NCBI RefSeq assembly: GCF_042648965.1
Contig: NZ_JBHRYJ010000002.1
Coordinates: 124,001 to 188,000 of the forward strand
Reading direction: 5' to 3'
DNA: 64,000 nt
Origin: Ferrovibrio xuzhouensis
GTDB taxonomy: Bacteria; Pseudomonadota; Alphaproteobacteria; Ferrovibrionales; Ferrovibrionaceae
Both the position numbers and the translations under genes were made by a program. Positions 41,845 to 51,187 of the stretch are shown one piece after another; within the stretch, counting starts at the first letter, position 1, and every line of letters begins with the position of its first letter. The notes under the pieces were generated by a model. The model was not told the origin of the DNA. It worked only from the letters and a program-made list of their open reading frames with translations, and ran no database searches.

Positions 41845-42770
41845 CCGCCGACATCCTGGTGCCGATGTTCGTCACCGTGATCGGTGCCGCGACGCCGCTG
41901 CTCTATGCCGCGCTCGGCGAACTGGTCTCTGAGCGCGCCGGCGTGCTCAACCTCGGCGTCGAGGGCATGATGCTGGCCGGTGCGGTCGCCGGCTTTGCCA
42001 CCGTGGTGGCGACCGGCAGTCACACGCTTGGCATCATCGCGGCCGCGGCTGCGGGCGCCGGCATGGCGCTGCTGTTCGCCATCCTCACGCTCAGCCTGCT
42101 GGCCAACCAGGTGGCGACCGGTCTGGCGCTGACCATCTTCGGCATCGGGCTGAGCGCGCTGGCCGGCGCCGGTTATATCGGCACGCCGATCCCGGCCCTG
42201 CCGAAACTCGACCTGCCGGGTCTGACCGGCCTGCCGGTGATCGGTCCGATCCTGTTCGGCCAGGATGTGCTGGTCTACCTGTCGCTGGCCGCCACCGCGG
42301 CGGTCGCCTGGTTCCTCGCCCGCAGCCGCGGCGGCCGCATCCTGCGGGCCTGCGGTGAATCCGACATTGCCGCCCATTCGATCGGCTATCATGTGATCCG
42401 CATCCGCTATGGCGCGGTGCTGTTCGGTGGCGCCATGGCGGGCCTCGGTGGCGGCTATCTGTCGTTGTCGGTGACGCCGATGTGGATCGAGGGCATGACG
42501 GCGGGCCGCGGCTGGATCGCGCTGGCGCTGGTGGCTTTTGCCTCCTGGCGGCCCGGCTGGCTGCTGATCGGGGCCTATCTGTTCGGCGGGGTGACGATTT
42601 TGCAGCTTTACCTGCAGGGCTCCGGCATGCTCCAGATACCGGCGCAGGTGATGAACATGCTGCCGTATCTGGCGACCGTCATCCTGCTGACGGTGATCGC
42701 CAGCGGTGCCGGCCGCCAGCGGCTCGACGCGCCGGCCTGCCTCGGCAGGCCGTTCCGGCCGCCGAGCTGA
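41841..42770 (+). CDS. BMP-type ABC transporter permease 2
   Basis: 309 residues. It begins with VPMFVTVIGAATPLLYAALGELVSERAGVLNLGVEGMML, the classic N-terminus of the YufQ-like permease, and keeps GGYLSLSVTPMWIEGMTAGRGWIALALVAF near the end. The ATG overlaps the upstream stop (ATGA). It pairs with the permease encoded at 40762. Confidence 0.93.
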   Translation: MTADILVPMFVTVIGAATPLLYAALGELVSERAGVLNLGVEGMMLAGAVAGFATVVATGSHTLGIIAAAAAGAGMALLFAILTLSLLANQVATGLALTIFGIGLSALAGAGYIGTPIPALPKLDLPGLTGLPVIGPILFGQDVLVYLSLAATAAVAWFLARSRGGRILRACGESDIAAHSIGYHVIRIRYGAVLFGGAMAGLGGGYLSLSVTPMWIEGMTAGRGWIALALVAFASWRPGWLLIGAYLFGGVTILQLYLQGSGMLQIPAQVMNMLPYLATVILLTVIASGAGRQRLDAPACLGRPFRPPS

Positions 42771-42830
42771 AAATGCGTGCTGACATGGACTCCAAACGCG
42801 TAATCTGCATCAGACAAAAGGAGAGGACAG

Positions 42831-43913
42831 ATGCTTTGGAATGTTGATCGCCGCCGCTTCCTGCAAGGAGCGGCCGCCGCCGGTCTGGTCATGACCCAGG
42901 GCATCCGGACCGCCACTGCCGCCGATCCGCTCAAGGTCGGCTTCATCTATGTCGGCCCGGTCGGCGACTATGGCTGGAGCCATGGCCACGATGTCGGCCG
43001 CAAGGCGGTCGAGAAGCACTTCGGCGACAAGGTGAAGACCACCTTCGTCGAGAGCGTCGCCGAGGGCCCCGATGCCGAGCGGGTCATCCGCCAGCTGGCC
43101 CAGCAGGGCCACGGCCTGATCTTCACGACGTCATTCGGCTACATGGAACAGACCTTGCGGGTCGCCAAGCAGTTCCCCAAGGTCATGTTCGAGCATGCCA
43201 CCGGCTACAAGACCGCGCCGAACATGAGCGCCTACAACTCGCGCTTCTACGAGGGTCGCGCGGTGGTCGGCCATATCGCCGGCAAGCTGAGCAAGACCGG
43301 CAAGATCGGCTATGTCGCCTCGGTGCCGATCCCGGAAGTCGTCATGGGCATCAATGCCACGGCGATCGCCGCCCGCAAGGTGCGGCCTGATGCCGAGGTG
43401 CGCGTGGTGTGGGTGAATTCCTGGTTCGACCCCGCGAAGGAATCCGATGCCGCCAAGGCGCTGATCGACCAGGGCGTCGACATCATGACCCAGCATACCG
43501 ACAGCCCGGCGCCGCTGCAGGTGGCCGAGAGCCGCGGCATCCTCGGCGTCGGTCAGGCGTCCGACATGCGCCAGTACGCGCCGAAGGCACAGCTCACCGC
43601 CATTCTCGACGAATGGGATGATTACTACATCAGCCGCGTCAAGGCGGTGATGGATGGAACCTGGAAGAGCCAGTCGGTGTGGTATGGCTTCAAGGAACAC
43701 ATGCTGAAGATGGCGCCCTATGGCGATGCCGTGCCGGCCGACCTGCGCAAGGAATGCGATGCCATGGTGGCCGATACCATCTTGGGCAAGTTCCATGCCT
43801 TCAGCGGCCCGATCAAGAACCAGAAGGGCGAAGTGATGGTCAAGGCCGGCGAGCGCATGGCCGACGGCGATCTCTTGAAGATGAACTGGTATGTCGAGGG
43901 CGTGAAGGCCTGA
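42831..43913 (+). CDS. BMP-family substrate-binding protein (PnrA-like)
   Basis: 360 residues. RRRFLQGAAAAGLVM looks like a Tat-type signal rather than a lipobox, with mature protein from about residue 31. KVGFIYVGPVGDYGWSHGHDVGRKAVEK is the hallmark start of the BMP (basic membrane protein) fold, and TTSFGYMEQTLRVAKQFPKVMFEHATGYK follows. BMP proteins bind nucleosides such as guanosine or adenosine. AAAGGAGAGG precedes the ATG. The gene is closed by a perfect terminator 20 bp downstream. Confidence 0.93.
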   Translation: MLWNVDRRRFLQGAAAAGLVMTQGIRTATAADPLKVGFIYVGPVGDYGWSHGHDVGRKAVEKHFGDKVKTTFVESVAEGPDAERVIRQLAQQGHGLIFTTSFGYMEQTLRVAKQFPKVMFEHATGYKTAPNMSAYNSRFYEGRAVVGHIAGKLSKTGKIGYVASVPIPEVVMGINATAIAARKVRPDAEVRVVWVNSWFDPAKESDAAKALIDQGVDIMTQHTDSPAPLQVAESRGILGVGQASDMRQYAPKAQLTAILDEWDDYYISRVKAVMDGTWKSQSVWYGFKEHMLKMAPYGDAVPADLRKECDAMVADTILGKFHAFSGPIKNQKGEVMVKAGERMADGDLLKMNWYVEGVKA

Positions 43914-43932
43914 GCACTGCCGGACCAGACAG

Positions 43933-43963
43933 GGCGCGGACGGGACACCGTCCGCGCCTTTTT
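43933..43963 (+). terminator. Intrinsic terminator of the BMP transporter operon
   Basis: GGCGCGGACGG pairs exactly with CCGTCCGCGCC around a GACA loop, followed by five T. It may also serve the convergent kdsA gene, which ends 11 bp away. Confidence 0.93.
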
Positions 43964-43973
43964 CATGCCTGCG

Positions 43974-44828
43974 TCACGCGCCGGCGACGGCGTGCAGGGC
44001 TTTCAGCCGGGTGAGCAGCGCCTTGGCTGAGGCCAGCGGCAGGCAGCTCGGGCCGTCGCATTTCGCCTTGTCCGGATCGGGATGGAATTCGAGGAAGACG
44101 CCGTTGGCGCCGGCGGCGACGGCTGCGGCCGCGATCACCGGCACGCCCTCACGCCGGCCGCCGGCGGCCGAGCCGAGCTCGCCCATCGATTTGGCGCCGG
44201 GCAGCTGCACGGCATGGGTCGCATCGATGGTGACCGGCGCGCCGAGCTTTTTCATCTCCGGGATGCCGAGCATGTCGACCACCAGGTTGCCGTAGCCGAA
44301 CGCGCTGCCGCGTTCGCACAGGATCGTCATGTCCGGCTTTGCCGCCTCGGCCACCTTCATCAGGATGTTGCGGCAATCGGCCGGCGCCAGGAACTGTGCT
44401 TTCTTGACATGCAGCAGGCCTTCGTGGCGCATCGTCGCCCGCGCGGCCGCCACCACCAGGTCGGTCTGGCGCACCAGGAAGGCGGGAATCTGGACGAGGT
44501 CGGCCACTTCGGCCACCGGCTCGGCCTGGCCGGGTTCATGCAGGTCGGTGGCGATCGGCACGTCGAATTTCTGCTTCACCGCAGCGAGGATCTTCAGGCC
44601 CTCGGCGAGGCCCGGGCCGCGGAAGCTGTGGATCGACGAACGGTTCGCCTTGTCGAAGCTGGCCTTGAATACGAAGGGCAGGTCCAGCGCCGCGGTCACC
44701 TCTTTCAGGTGGGCGGCGGTGGCCATGGCAAGATCCATGTCCTCCAGTACGTTGAGGCCGAGGATGCAGAACAGCTTCCGCCCGTCGCCAATCGGCAGGT
44801 TCCATTTCGGCAGGGTCAGCGTGGTCAT
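43974..44828 (-). CDS. kdsA: KDO-8-phosphate synthase
   Basis: 284 residues. It condenses phosphoenolpyruvate with arabinose-5-phosphate for lipopolysaccharide KDO synthesis. Family motifs: FKASFDKANRSSIHSFRGPG, TDLHEPGQAEPVAEVADLVQIPAFLVRQTDLVVAAA and DATHAVQLPG. Presence of kdsA means the organism makes LPS with KDO. It lies alone on this strand, not beside eno or pyrG as in many genomes. It is followed upstream by the DMT gene, 97 bp away. Confidence 0.96.
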   Translation of the reverse strand: MTTLTLPKWNLPIGDGRKLFCILGLNVLEDMDLAMATAAHLKEVTAALDLPFVFKASFDKANRSSIHSFRGPGLAEGLKILAAVKQKFDVPIATDLHEPGQAEPVAEVADLVQIPAFLVRQTDLVVAAARATMRHEGLLHVKKAQFLAPADCRNILMKVAEAAKPDMTILCERGSAFGYGNLVVDMLGIPEMKKLGAPVTIDATHAVQLPGAKSMGELGSAAGGRREGVPVIAAAAVAAGANGVFLEFHPDPDKAKCDGPSCLPLASAKALLTRLKALHAVAGA

Positions 44829-44925
44829 GGCACATCCTCAAGGGCGGGCAGGCGGCCGTCACGCGGCCGCTCCTGCCGCTTACCGCCGTTTGCGGCGCGG
44901 GGCAAGCCGCCCGGAGCTGTCCAGC

Positions 44926-45840
44926 TCAGCGGATCGCCAGCCCGAGCAGGATGCCGCCGATCAGCAGCAGCACGCCGGCGATCTCGCTGCGGGCCGGCCG
45001 TTCGCGGAAGATCAGGTAGGAGACCAGGAAGGTAAACGCCATTTCCACCAGTCCCAGCATGCGCACATAGGCCACCACCTGCAGCGCCATGGCGGTGAAC
45101 CAGCCGGCCGAGCCGGCCGACGAGCTGATGCCGACCAGCAGGCCGGGCCGCCAGGCCTGCGCCACCTTGCGCAGTTCGCCCGGCTCGCGCAGCACGAGGT
45201 AGGTCAGCATCAGCAGGGTCTGGATGCTGACTGCCCAACTCAGCGTGGTGGCGGCGGCGAGCGGCAGCAGTTCCTCGCCCAGCGACAGCGAGGCGCCACG
45301 GAAGCCGACCGCGGCCGCCGCGAACAGCGCGCCCGAGGCAATGCCGATCAGTGAGGATTTCTCGCTCCAGCCGAGCAAAAAGGCGCGCAGCGGGCTGCTG
45401 CTGCCCTTCAGCGAGATCAGCAGCACGCCGATGGTGCCGATCACGATGGCGACCGCGCCGCCGGTGCTGACCGGTTCTCCCAGCAGCACGACGCCGAAGA
45501 TCGCCGCCTGGATCGATTCCGTCTTGGCATAGGCGCTGCCGACCATGAAGTTGCGCATGGTCAGCGCCAGAATGAGAAGATTGGTGGCGAGAATCTGCGC
45601 GACGCCGCCGAACAGCACCCAGGCGAGGAAGACCTCGTTCGGCACCGGCACGGACCGGCCGCTGAACAGGTGCACGGCGGCCAGATAGGCGAAGGCCAGC
45701 GGCAGGCCGTAGACGAAGCGGGTGAAGCTGGCGCCATTGGTGCTCAGCCGGCCCTTCAGCTGCTTCTGCAGGGCGGTGCGGGTGGTCTGGCAGGCGGCAG
45801 CCCAGATGGTGATGGGTATCCAGGCCCACGAAGCAATCAC
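44926..45840 (-). CDS. DMT/EamA-type transporter
   Basis: 304 residues, ten helices in two EamA repeats. I chose a GTG at 45840 because GGGGGAAAC lies 5-6 nt upstream and the protein then starts VIASWAWIPITIWAAACQ, directly before the first helix. Longer in-frame starts would add a proline-rich non-conserved stretch. The substrate is unknown; the family exports amino acids and metabolites. It is transcribed towards kdsA and divergent from cmk. Confidence 0.82.
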   Translation of the reverse strand: MIASWAWIPITIWAAACQTTRTALQKQLKGRLSTNGASFTRFVYGLPLAFAYLAAVHLFSGRSVPVPNEVFLAWVLFGGVAQILATNLLILALTMRNFMVGSAYAKTESIQAAIFGVVLLGEPVSTGGAVAIVIGTIGVLLISLKGSSSPLRAFLLGWSEKSSLIGIASGALFAAAAVGFRGASLSLGEELLPLAAATTLSWAVSIQTLLMLTYLVLREPGELRKVAQAWRPGLLVGISSSAGSAGWFTAMALQVVAYVRMLGLVEMAFTFLVSYLIFRERPARSEIAGVLLLIGGILLGLAIR

Positions 45841-46009
45841 GGTGTTTCCCCCAGCTTTGTGCTCCCTGCATAGGCCGGGCGGCCATCCGTATGCAAATGA
45901 GAAGCCCTCCCGGGCCCCTTGAGGCGAATTTGCGCCGGCGGTTCCGGGTCCGGCTGGCGGCGGTGCGCCGGCAGTGGCGGGCACCGGCCAACTGGGCTAA
46001 ACCCTTTGC

Positions 46010-46690
46010 ATGTCAGCCGAACTTCCCTCCGCACCCGTCTCTTCTTCTGCCGTGGTGATCGCCGTCGACGGCCCGGTCGCTGCCGGCAAGGGCACGTTGG
46101 CCCGCCGGCTCGCCGCGCTCTACGGCTATGCCTACCTGGATACCGGTGCGCTGTACCGCGCGGTCGGTGCGAAAGTGCTGCGCGAGGGCGGCGACCCGGG
46201 CAACCCGGTGGCCGCCGCCGCCGCCGCCGCTGGCCTGACCGATGCCGACCTGAAGGCCCCCGAGCTGCGCTCCGAACCGGTCGGCCTCGCGGCCTCCAAG
46301 GTGGCTGCCATCCCGGCGGTGCGGGCGGCCCTGCTGGACTACCAGCGCCGCTATGCCGCCACCCCGCCCGGCGGCCAGCCGGGTGCGGTGCTCGACGGCC
46401 GCGATATCGGCACCGTGGTCTGCCCCGAGGCGGCCGTGAAGCTGTTTATCACCGCGCGCGACGAGGTCCGCGCCACCCGGCGGCATAAAGAATTGATCGA
46501 TAAGGGAGAAAACCCCACTTACGACCAGGTTCTGGCCGATCTGCGGCGCCGCGACGCCCAGGACCAGGCGCGCGAGACGGCGCCGCTGAAGCCGGCCGGG
46601 GATGCGCACTTGCTCGATACCTCGGATTTGGATATAGAAGCGGCCGTCCAGGCCGCGCAGGACATCGTCGCGGCCGTCCTGCAGCCCTGA
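46010..46690 (+). CDS. cmk: Cytidylate kinase
   Basis: 226 residues. P-loop DGPVAAGKGTLA, then YLDTGALYRAVG, DGRDIGTVVCPEA and FITARDEVRATRRHKEL are diagnostic. It phosphorylates CMP and dCMP. In alphaproteobacteria cmk is normally followed by rpsA, as here, but the usual upstream aroA is missing and a DMT gene sits in its place. An alanine-rich insertion (VAAAAAAAGLTD) precedes the NMP-binding part. Confidence 0.96.
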   Translation: MSAELPSAPVSSSAVVIAVDGPVAAGKGTLARRLAALYGYAYLDTGALYRAVGAKVLREGGDPGNPVAAAAAAAGLTDADLKAPELRSEPVGLAASKVAAIPAVRAALLDYQRRYAATPPGGQPGAVLDGRDIGTVVCPEAAVKLFITARDEVRATRRHKELIDKGENPTYDQVLADLRRRDAQDQARETAPLKPAGDAHLLDTSDLDIEAAVQAAQDIVAAVLQP

Positions 46691-46840
46691 CGTCGCTGCA
46701 GGCCCCGCAAACCAACCCCCGACGCCGCGTCAGCGCCGGATGCCTGCACCGCCCCGCGGCTGCGCCTTTTGATCCCCGGACAGAGTTCCCGGGATATGCG
46801 CACCGGCAGGCCACCTACCCAGGGGCGCCTAGGAGACTTT

Positions 46841-48574
46841 ATGGCTAAAACCACTGCCGCACGGGCTGATGACAGCTCGTTTGCCAGCAACGAGAATTTT
46901 GCCGACCTGCTCGAGGAGTCCTTCACCTCTTCCAATGCCATGGAAGGTTCGGTGGTCAAGGGCGTCGTCGTTGCCATCGAGAATGACTTTGCGCTGATCG
47001 ATGTCGGCCTGAAGTGCGAAGGCCGCGTGCCGATGAAGGAATTCGCCGGCCCGGGTCGCGCCCCCGAGATCAAGGTGGGCGACGTGGTCGAGGTGTTCCT
47101 CGATCGCATCGAGAATGCCCAGGGCGAAGCCGTCATCAGCCGTGACAAGGCCCGCCGCGAGGAAGCCTGGGAGAAGCTGGAGCAGAGCTTCAACGCCAAC
47201 CAGCGCGTCGAAGGCGTGATCTTCGGCAAGGTCAAGGGCGGTTTCACCGTCGACCTGTCGGGTGCCGTCGCCTTCCTGCCGGGCAGCCAGGTCGACGTCC
47301 GTCCGGTGCGCGACATCGGCCCGCTGATGGGCCAGCCGTCGCCGTTCCAGATCCTCAAGATGGACCGCCGCCGCGGCAATATCGTGGTCTCGCGCCGCGC
47401 CGTTCTCGAAGAGAGCCGCGCCGAGGCCCGCAGCGAGCTGGTGTCCAACCTGAAGGAAGGCCAGATCCTCGACGGCGTGGTCAAGAACATCACCGATTAC
47501 GGTGCGTTCGTTGACCTCGGCGGCGTCGACGGCCTGCTGCATGTCACCGACATCGCCTGGCGTCGCGTCAACCATCCGTCGGAAGTGCTGTCGATCGGCC
47601 AGACCGTCAAGGTCCAGGTGATCCGCGTCAATCCGGAAACCCAGCGTATCAGCCTCGGCATGAAGCAGCTCGAGGCCGATCCGTGGGAGGGCGTGAAGTC
47701 CAAGTACCCGGTTACCGCGCGCTTCATGGGCCGCGTCACCAACATCACCGACTACGGCGCCTTCGTGGAGCTGGAGCCGGGCGTCGAGGGTCTGGTGCAC
47801 GTCTCCGAGATGAGCTGGACCAAGAAGAACGTCCATCCGGGCAAGATCGTTTCCACCTCGCAGGAAGTGGAAGTGATGGTGCTCGAGGTCGATCCGGCCA
47901 AGCGCCGCATCAGCCTGGGTCTCAAGCAGTGCATGTCGAACCCGTGGGATGCCTTCGCCGAGAAGCATCCGGTCGGTTCGAACATCGAGGGCGAGATCAA
48001 GAACATCACCGAGTTCGGCCTCTTCATCGGTCTCGATGGCGGCGTCGACGGCATGGTCCATCTGTCGGATCTCGACTGGAACAAGCCGGGCGAGCAGGTC
48101 ATCACCGAGTACCAGAAGGCTCAGGTGGTGCAGGCGCAGGTGCTCGACATCGACGTCGAGAAGGAGCGCATCAGCCTCGGCATCAAGCAGCTGGCCAATG
48201 ATCCCTTCCAGTCGCTCGGCGACCTGAAGAAGGGCTCGGTGGTGACCTGCACGGTTGCCGCGGTCGACCCGCGTGGCCTGACCGTCAGCGTCGGCGACGG
48301 CGTGCAGGGTTACATCCGCAAGGTGGAACTCAGCCGCGACCGTGACGAGCAGCGCCCGGAGCGCTTCTCGGTCGGCGACAAGCTGGATGCCAAGATCGTC
48401 ACCATCGACGGCCGCGCCCGCAAGTTGACCCTGTCGGTCAAGGCGCTGGAGATGGAAGAGGACCGCAAGGCGATGGAGCAGTACGGCTCCACCGACTCGG
48501 GCGCCTCGCTCGGCGATATCCTGGGTGCCGCCATGCGCAAGGCCAAGAAGGATGCCGACGAGGCCGGCCAGTAA
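46841..48574 (+). CDS. rpsA: 30S ribosomal protein S1
   Basis: 577 residues with six S1 repeats of about 70-85 residues each, for example GVVKNITDYGAFVDLGGVDGLLHVTDIAW in repeat three. S1 binds mRNA leaders and brings them to the ribosome. AGGAGA lies 4 nt before the ATG, and an imperfect CCCCGG/CCCGGG hairpin (about 46774-46795) lies in the leader; rpsA is known to control its own translation in E. coli. The alanine-lysine-rich C-terminus is usual. An intrinsic terminator follows 30 bp after the stop. Confidence 0.97.
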   Translation: MAKTTAARADDSSFASNENFADLLEESFTSSNAMEGSVVKGVVVAIENDFALIDVGLKCEGRVPMKEFAGPGRAPEIKVGDVVEVFLDRIENAQGEAVISRDKARREEAWEKLEQSFNANQRVEGVIFGKVKGGFTVDLSGAVAFLPGSQVDVRPVRDIGPLMGQPSPFQILKMDRRRGNIVVSRRAVLEESRAEARSELVSNLKEGQILDGVVKNITDYGAFVDLGGVDGLLHVTDIAWRRVNHPSEVLSIGQTVKVQVIRVNPETQRISLGMKQLEADPWEGVKSKYPVTARFMGRVTNITDYGAFVELEPGVEGLVHVSEMSWTKKNVHPGKIVSTSQEVEVMVLEVDPAKRRISLGLKQCMSNPWDAFAEKHPVGSNIEGEIKNITEFGLFIGLDGGVDGMVHLSDLDWNKPGEQVITEYQKAQVVQAQVLDIDVEKERISLGIKQLANDPFQSLGDLKKGSVVTCTVAAVDPRGLTVSVGDGVQGYIRKVELSRDRDEQRPERFSVGDKLDAKIVTIDGRARKLTLSVKALEMEEDRKAMEQYGSTDSGASLGDILGAAMRKAKKDADEAGQ

Positions 48575-48603
48575 GCCGACCCCTCCGGTTTTCCGGATTT
48601 CAG

Positions 48604-48635
48604 AACCCCGGCGGAGCGATCCGCCGGGGTTTTTT
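48604..48635 (+). terminator. Intrinsic terminator of rpsA
   Basis: CCCCGGCGGA pairs exactly with TCCGCCGGGG around a GCGA tetraloop, extended by an AA/TT pair, followed by a run of six T. Confidence 0.95.
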
Positions 48636-48695
48636 GTTTGCATAAGGCTGCGGCCGGCGCGGGCCGCCGGGCCGGAACCATGGCATACTGCCGCC

Positions 48696-49094
48696 ATGCG
48701 CCCCTTCTGGTTTTGCTTCGGGCTGGTTGCCACCGGGCTTGGCATCGCCGGCGCCATCCTGCCGTTGCTGCCGGCGACACCACTCTTTCTGCTGGCCGCC
48801 TTCGGTTTCGCGCGCTCGTCGCCGCGGCTGCATGCCTGGCTGACCGGGCATCGCCGCTTCGGCCCGCTGATCACCGACTGGCAGCGTCATGGCGCCATCG
48901 CCCGCCGTGCCAAGGTCACCGCAGTCGTGGTGATGCTGGTGACGCTTGGAGCCGGCTGGGCGGCCGGGCTCGAACTCTGGCTGCTCGGTGTACAGGCGGT
49001 CGCCATGGCTGGCGCCGCCACTTTCATCCTGACCCGGCCGGAACCGCCGCCGCGCAGCAGCATCGCTGCTACGTCCGGGGACAGCCGCCCGTAA
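48696..49094 (+). CDS. DUF454 (YbaN-like) inner-membrane protein
   Basis: 132 residues. MRPFWFCFGLVATGLGIAGAILPLLPATPLFLLAAFGFARSSPRLHAWL, broken here by numbering only, follows the YbaN/DUF454 pattern LG-x-G-I-LP-LLP-T-PFLL-x-A-F-x-FARSS-PR-H-WL.  Three helices are predicted. Function unknown in the whole family. It stands between rpsA and a sulfatase-fold gene with 146 bp on its right. Confidence 0.85.
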   Translation: MRPFWFCFGLVATGLGIAGAILPLLPATPLFLLAAFGFARSSPRLHAWLTGHRRFGPLITDWQRHGAIARRAKVTAVVVMLVTLGAGWAAGLELWLLGVQAVAMAGAATFILTRPEPPPRSSIAATSGDSRP

Positions 49095-49240
49095 CAGATG
49101 CGACGCCGCCGGCAGGCCGGCATGCATCGGAAAAATATGAACTCTCTATGTCCATTCCGTGACATTCCCCATATTCTGCCGCGAACCGTCCTGCCAGAAT
49201 CGCCGACAACCGGCGCCGCCGTACCGACAAGGAAAGCATC

Positions 49241-51163
49241 ATGACACTTAGTGCGCGATTCAGGTTCTGGCTGCTGTGCATCGGGGTGTTCGTGCTGGTC
49301 TCCGGCCTGGTGCGGCTCGGGCTGGCGGGCTGGATTGCCACGGAAGGGCATTCCGCCGGCGGCCTGGCGGGGGCTGTCGCGGTCGGTATCCTGCATGATC
49401 TCTGCATGGGTTTTGCCCTCGGCCTGCCGTTCCTGATCGGCCTGTATCTTCTGGGCTTTGTCTGGCGTCGTGCGGTCGGGCGCTGGCTGGCGCACCTGCT
49501 GCTGATCGCGTTCTGCGGCGTGCTGGTCTTCTCGTCCGTCGCGGAGTTCTTTTTCTGGAACGAGTTCAGCAGCCGCTTCAACGGGATCGCGGTCAATTAC
49601 CTGATCTTCCCCCGCGAGGTCATCGGCAATATCGGCGAATCGTTCAACCTGCCGCTCTATCTGCCGATGGTGGCAGTCGTTGCCCTGGGACTCTACTGGC
49701 TGCTGCGCCGGCGCTACGTCGCGGCGCTGGCCTTCCGGCCGTCACGGAAGGAAATCCTCTGGGTCCTGCTGGGCAGTCCGGTCTTCGCGCTCGTCGTCGC
49801 GCTGGCACTGTACGGGTCGCCGATTGCCCCCAGCCGGGACCGCGAGATCAATGAGGTCGCCCAGAATGGCATGTTCAGCATGGTCCGGGCCTTCCTGACC
49901 AACGATGCCCAGTATGACGGCCTCTATGCCGGCATGCCCGAGGCCGAGGCGCTGCCCCTGCTCCGCAGCATCGTCGCCCAGGACAACACGACCTTTCTCA
50001 CTCCTGACACGACGCGCAGCCTGATGCGACATGTCGACAACGGCCAGACGCCGAAGAAGCTGAATATCGTGCTGGTCATCAACGAATCCTACGGCTCGAC
50101 CTATATCGACAGTCTTGACAACAGGCGGGGCGAGTCGATTTCTCCCAACATCGACCGGATCGCCAAAGACGGCCTGCTGTTCACCAATGTTTACGCCACC
50201 GGCGATCGTACCGTGCGCGGACTGGAGGCGCTGCTGACCTCCTTCGCGCCGATCCCCGGCATCTCGACGGCCCGCCGCAACGGTTCCGAGGGCATGAACT
50301 CGGTACCGTTCCTGCTGCACGGGTTCGGGTATCGCAGCGCCTTCCTGTATGCCGGCGACGCCCTGTTCGACAACATGGGACATTTCTGGTCATCGATCGG
50401 TTTCGACAACGTCTGGGATCAGGGGGACTTCACCGAGACCGGGTTTTCGACGGCCTGGGGCTATGCCGACGAATATCTCTACAAAGAGGCCACGAAGCGG
50501 CTGGACCAGATGACGGAAGGCGGCCGGCCGGCCTTCCTGGCCATGCTGACGGTCTCCAATCACCGCCCCTATACCTATCCGCAGGGGCGCATCGACAAGA
50601 ATCCCAAGCAAAAGCGCAAGACGAATGCGGCCACCTATGCCGACTGGGCCTTCGGTAATTTCATCGACAATGCGCGCGGCAAGCCATGGTTCGACGATAC
50701 CGTCTTCGTCTTCATCGGCGACCATGGGCCGAAGATCAACGGCGCGGCGCATGTCCCCGTCGATGGCTTCCGCGTGCCCCTGCTGTTTTATTCGCCCAAG
50801 CATATCCAGCCGGCCCGCAACCCGACCCTGGGTTCCAGCCTCGACATGGCGCCGACCCTGCTCGGGCTGCTCGGCATCAGCTTCGACAGCCCGTTCTTCG
50901 GCATCGACCTGCGTCGCGTGCCGCCGGGCGGCGGCCGCATCACCATGGCGCATAACTTCTCGGTCGCTTTCGGCACCAGGAACCAGCTTGTTGTCCTCGA
51001 GCCGAACAACTCGCTCAAGGGCTATAGTTTCGAGCCGGGGCCGAAGCCGCCGGTCTGGGAGAAAGAGCCTGATCCGGATGTCGCCCGGCTCGGCGTTGCC
51101 GAGACGCAGACCGCGCATCACATGTTCTATAGCCGGGAGTATCACGACCTGTCGCAGCCATAG
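49241..51163 (+). CDS. LtaS/OpgB-like phosphoglycerol transferase (sulfatase fold)
   Basis: 640 residues. Five N-terminal helices (about 1-185) lead to a periplasmic alkaline-phosphatase-fold domain. Glu282 (INESYGST) and Asp494/His495 (GDHGPK) fit the metal ligands, and Thr324 (GDRTVRGLEAL) is the expected catalytic threonine. The family moves glycerol phosphate or phosphoethanolamine from lipid onto glucans, lipoteichoic acid or other acceptors. In a Gram-negative this points to modified periplasmic glucans or surface sugars. AAGGAAAG precedes the ATG. Confidence 0.88.
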   Translation: MTLSARFRFWLLCIGVFVLVSGLVRLGLAGWIATEGHSAGGLAGAVAVGILHDLCMGFALGLPFLIGLYLLGFVWRRAVGRWLAHLLLIAFCGVLVFSSVAEFFFWNEFSSRFNGIAVNYLIFPREVIGNIGESFNLPLYLPMVAVVALGLYWLLRRRYVAALAFRPSRKEILWVLLGSPVFALVVALALYGSPIAPSRDREINEVAQNGMFSMVRAFLTNDAQYDGLYAGMPEAEALPLLRSIVAQDNTTFLTPDTTRSLMRHVDNGQTPKKLNIVLVINESYGSTYIDSLDNRRGESISPNIDRIAKDGLLFTNVYATGDRTVRGLEALLTSFAPIPGISTARRNGSEGMNSVPFLLHGFGYRSAFLYAGDALFDNMGHFWSSIGFDNVWDQGDFTETGFSTAWGYADEYLYKEATKRLDQMTEGGRPAFLAMLTVSNHRPYTYPQGRIDKNPKQKRKTNAATYADWAFGNFIDNARGKPWFDDTVFVFIGDHGPKINGAAHVPVDGFRVPLLFYSPKHIQPARNPTLGSSLDMAPTLLGLLGISFDSPFFGIDLRRVPPGGGRITMAHNFSVAFGTRNQLVVLEPNNSLKGYSFEPGPKPPVWEKEPDPDVARLGVAETQTAHHMFYSREYHDLSQP

Positions 51164-51187
51164 GCGACAGGTCGCCGGGCAGGGCGT

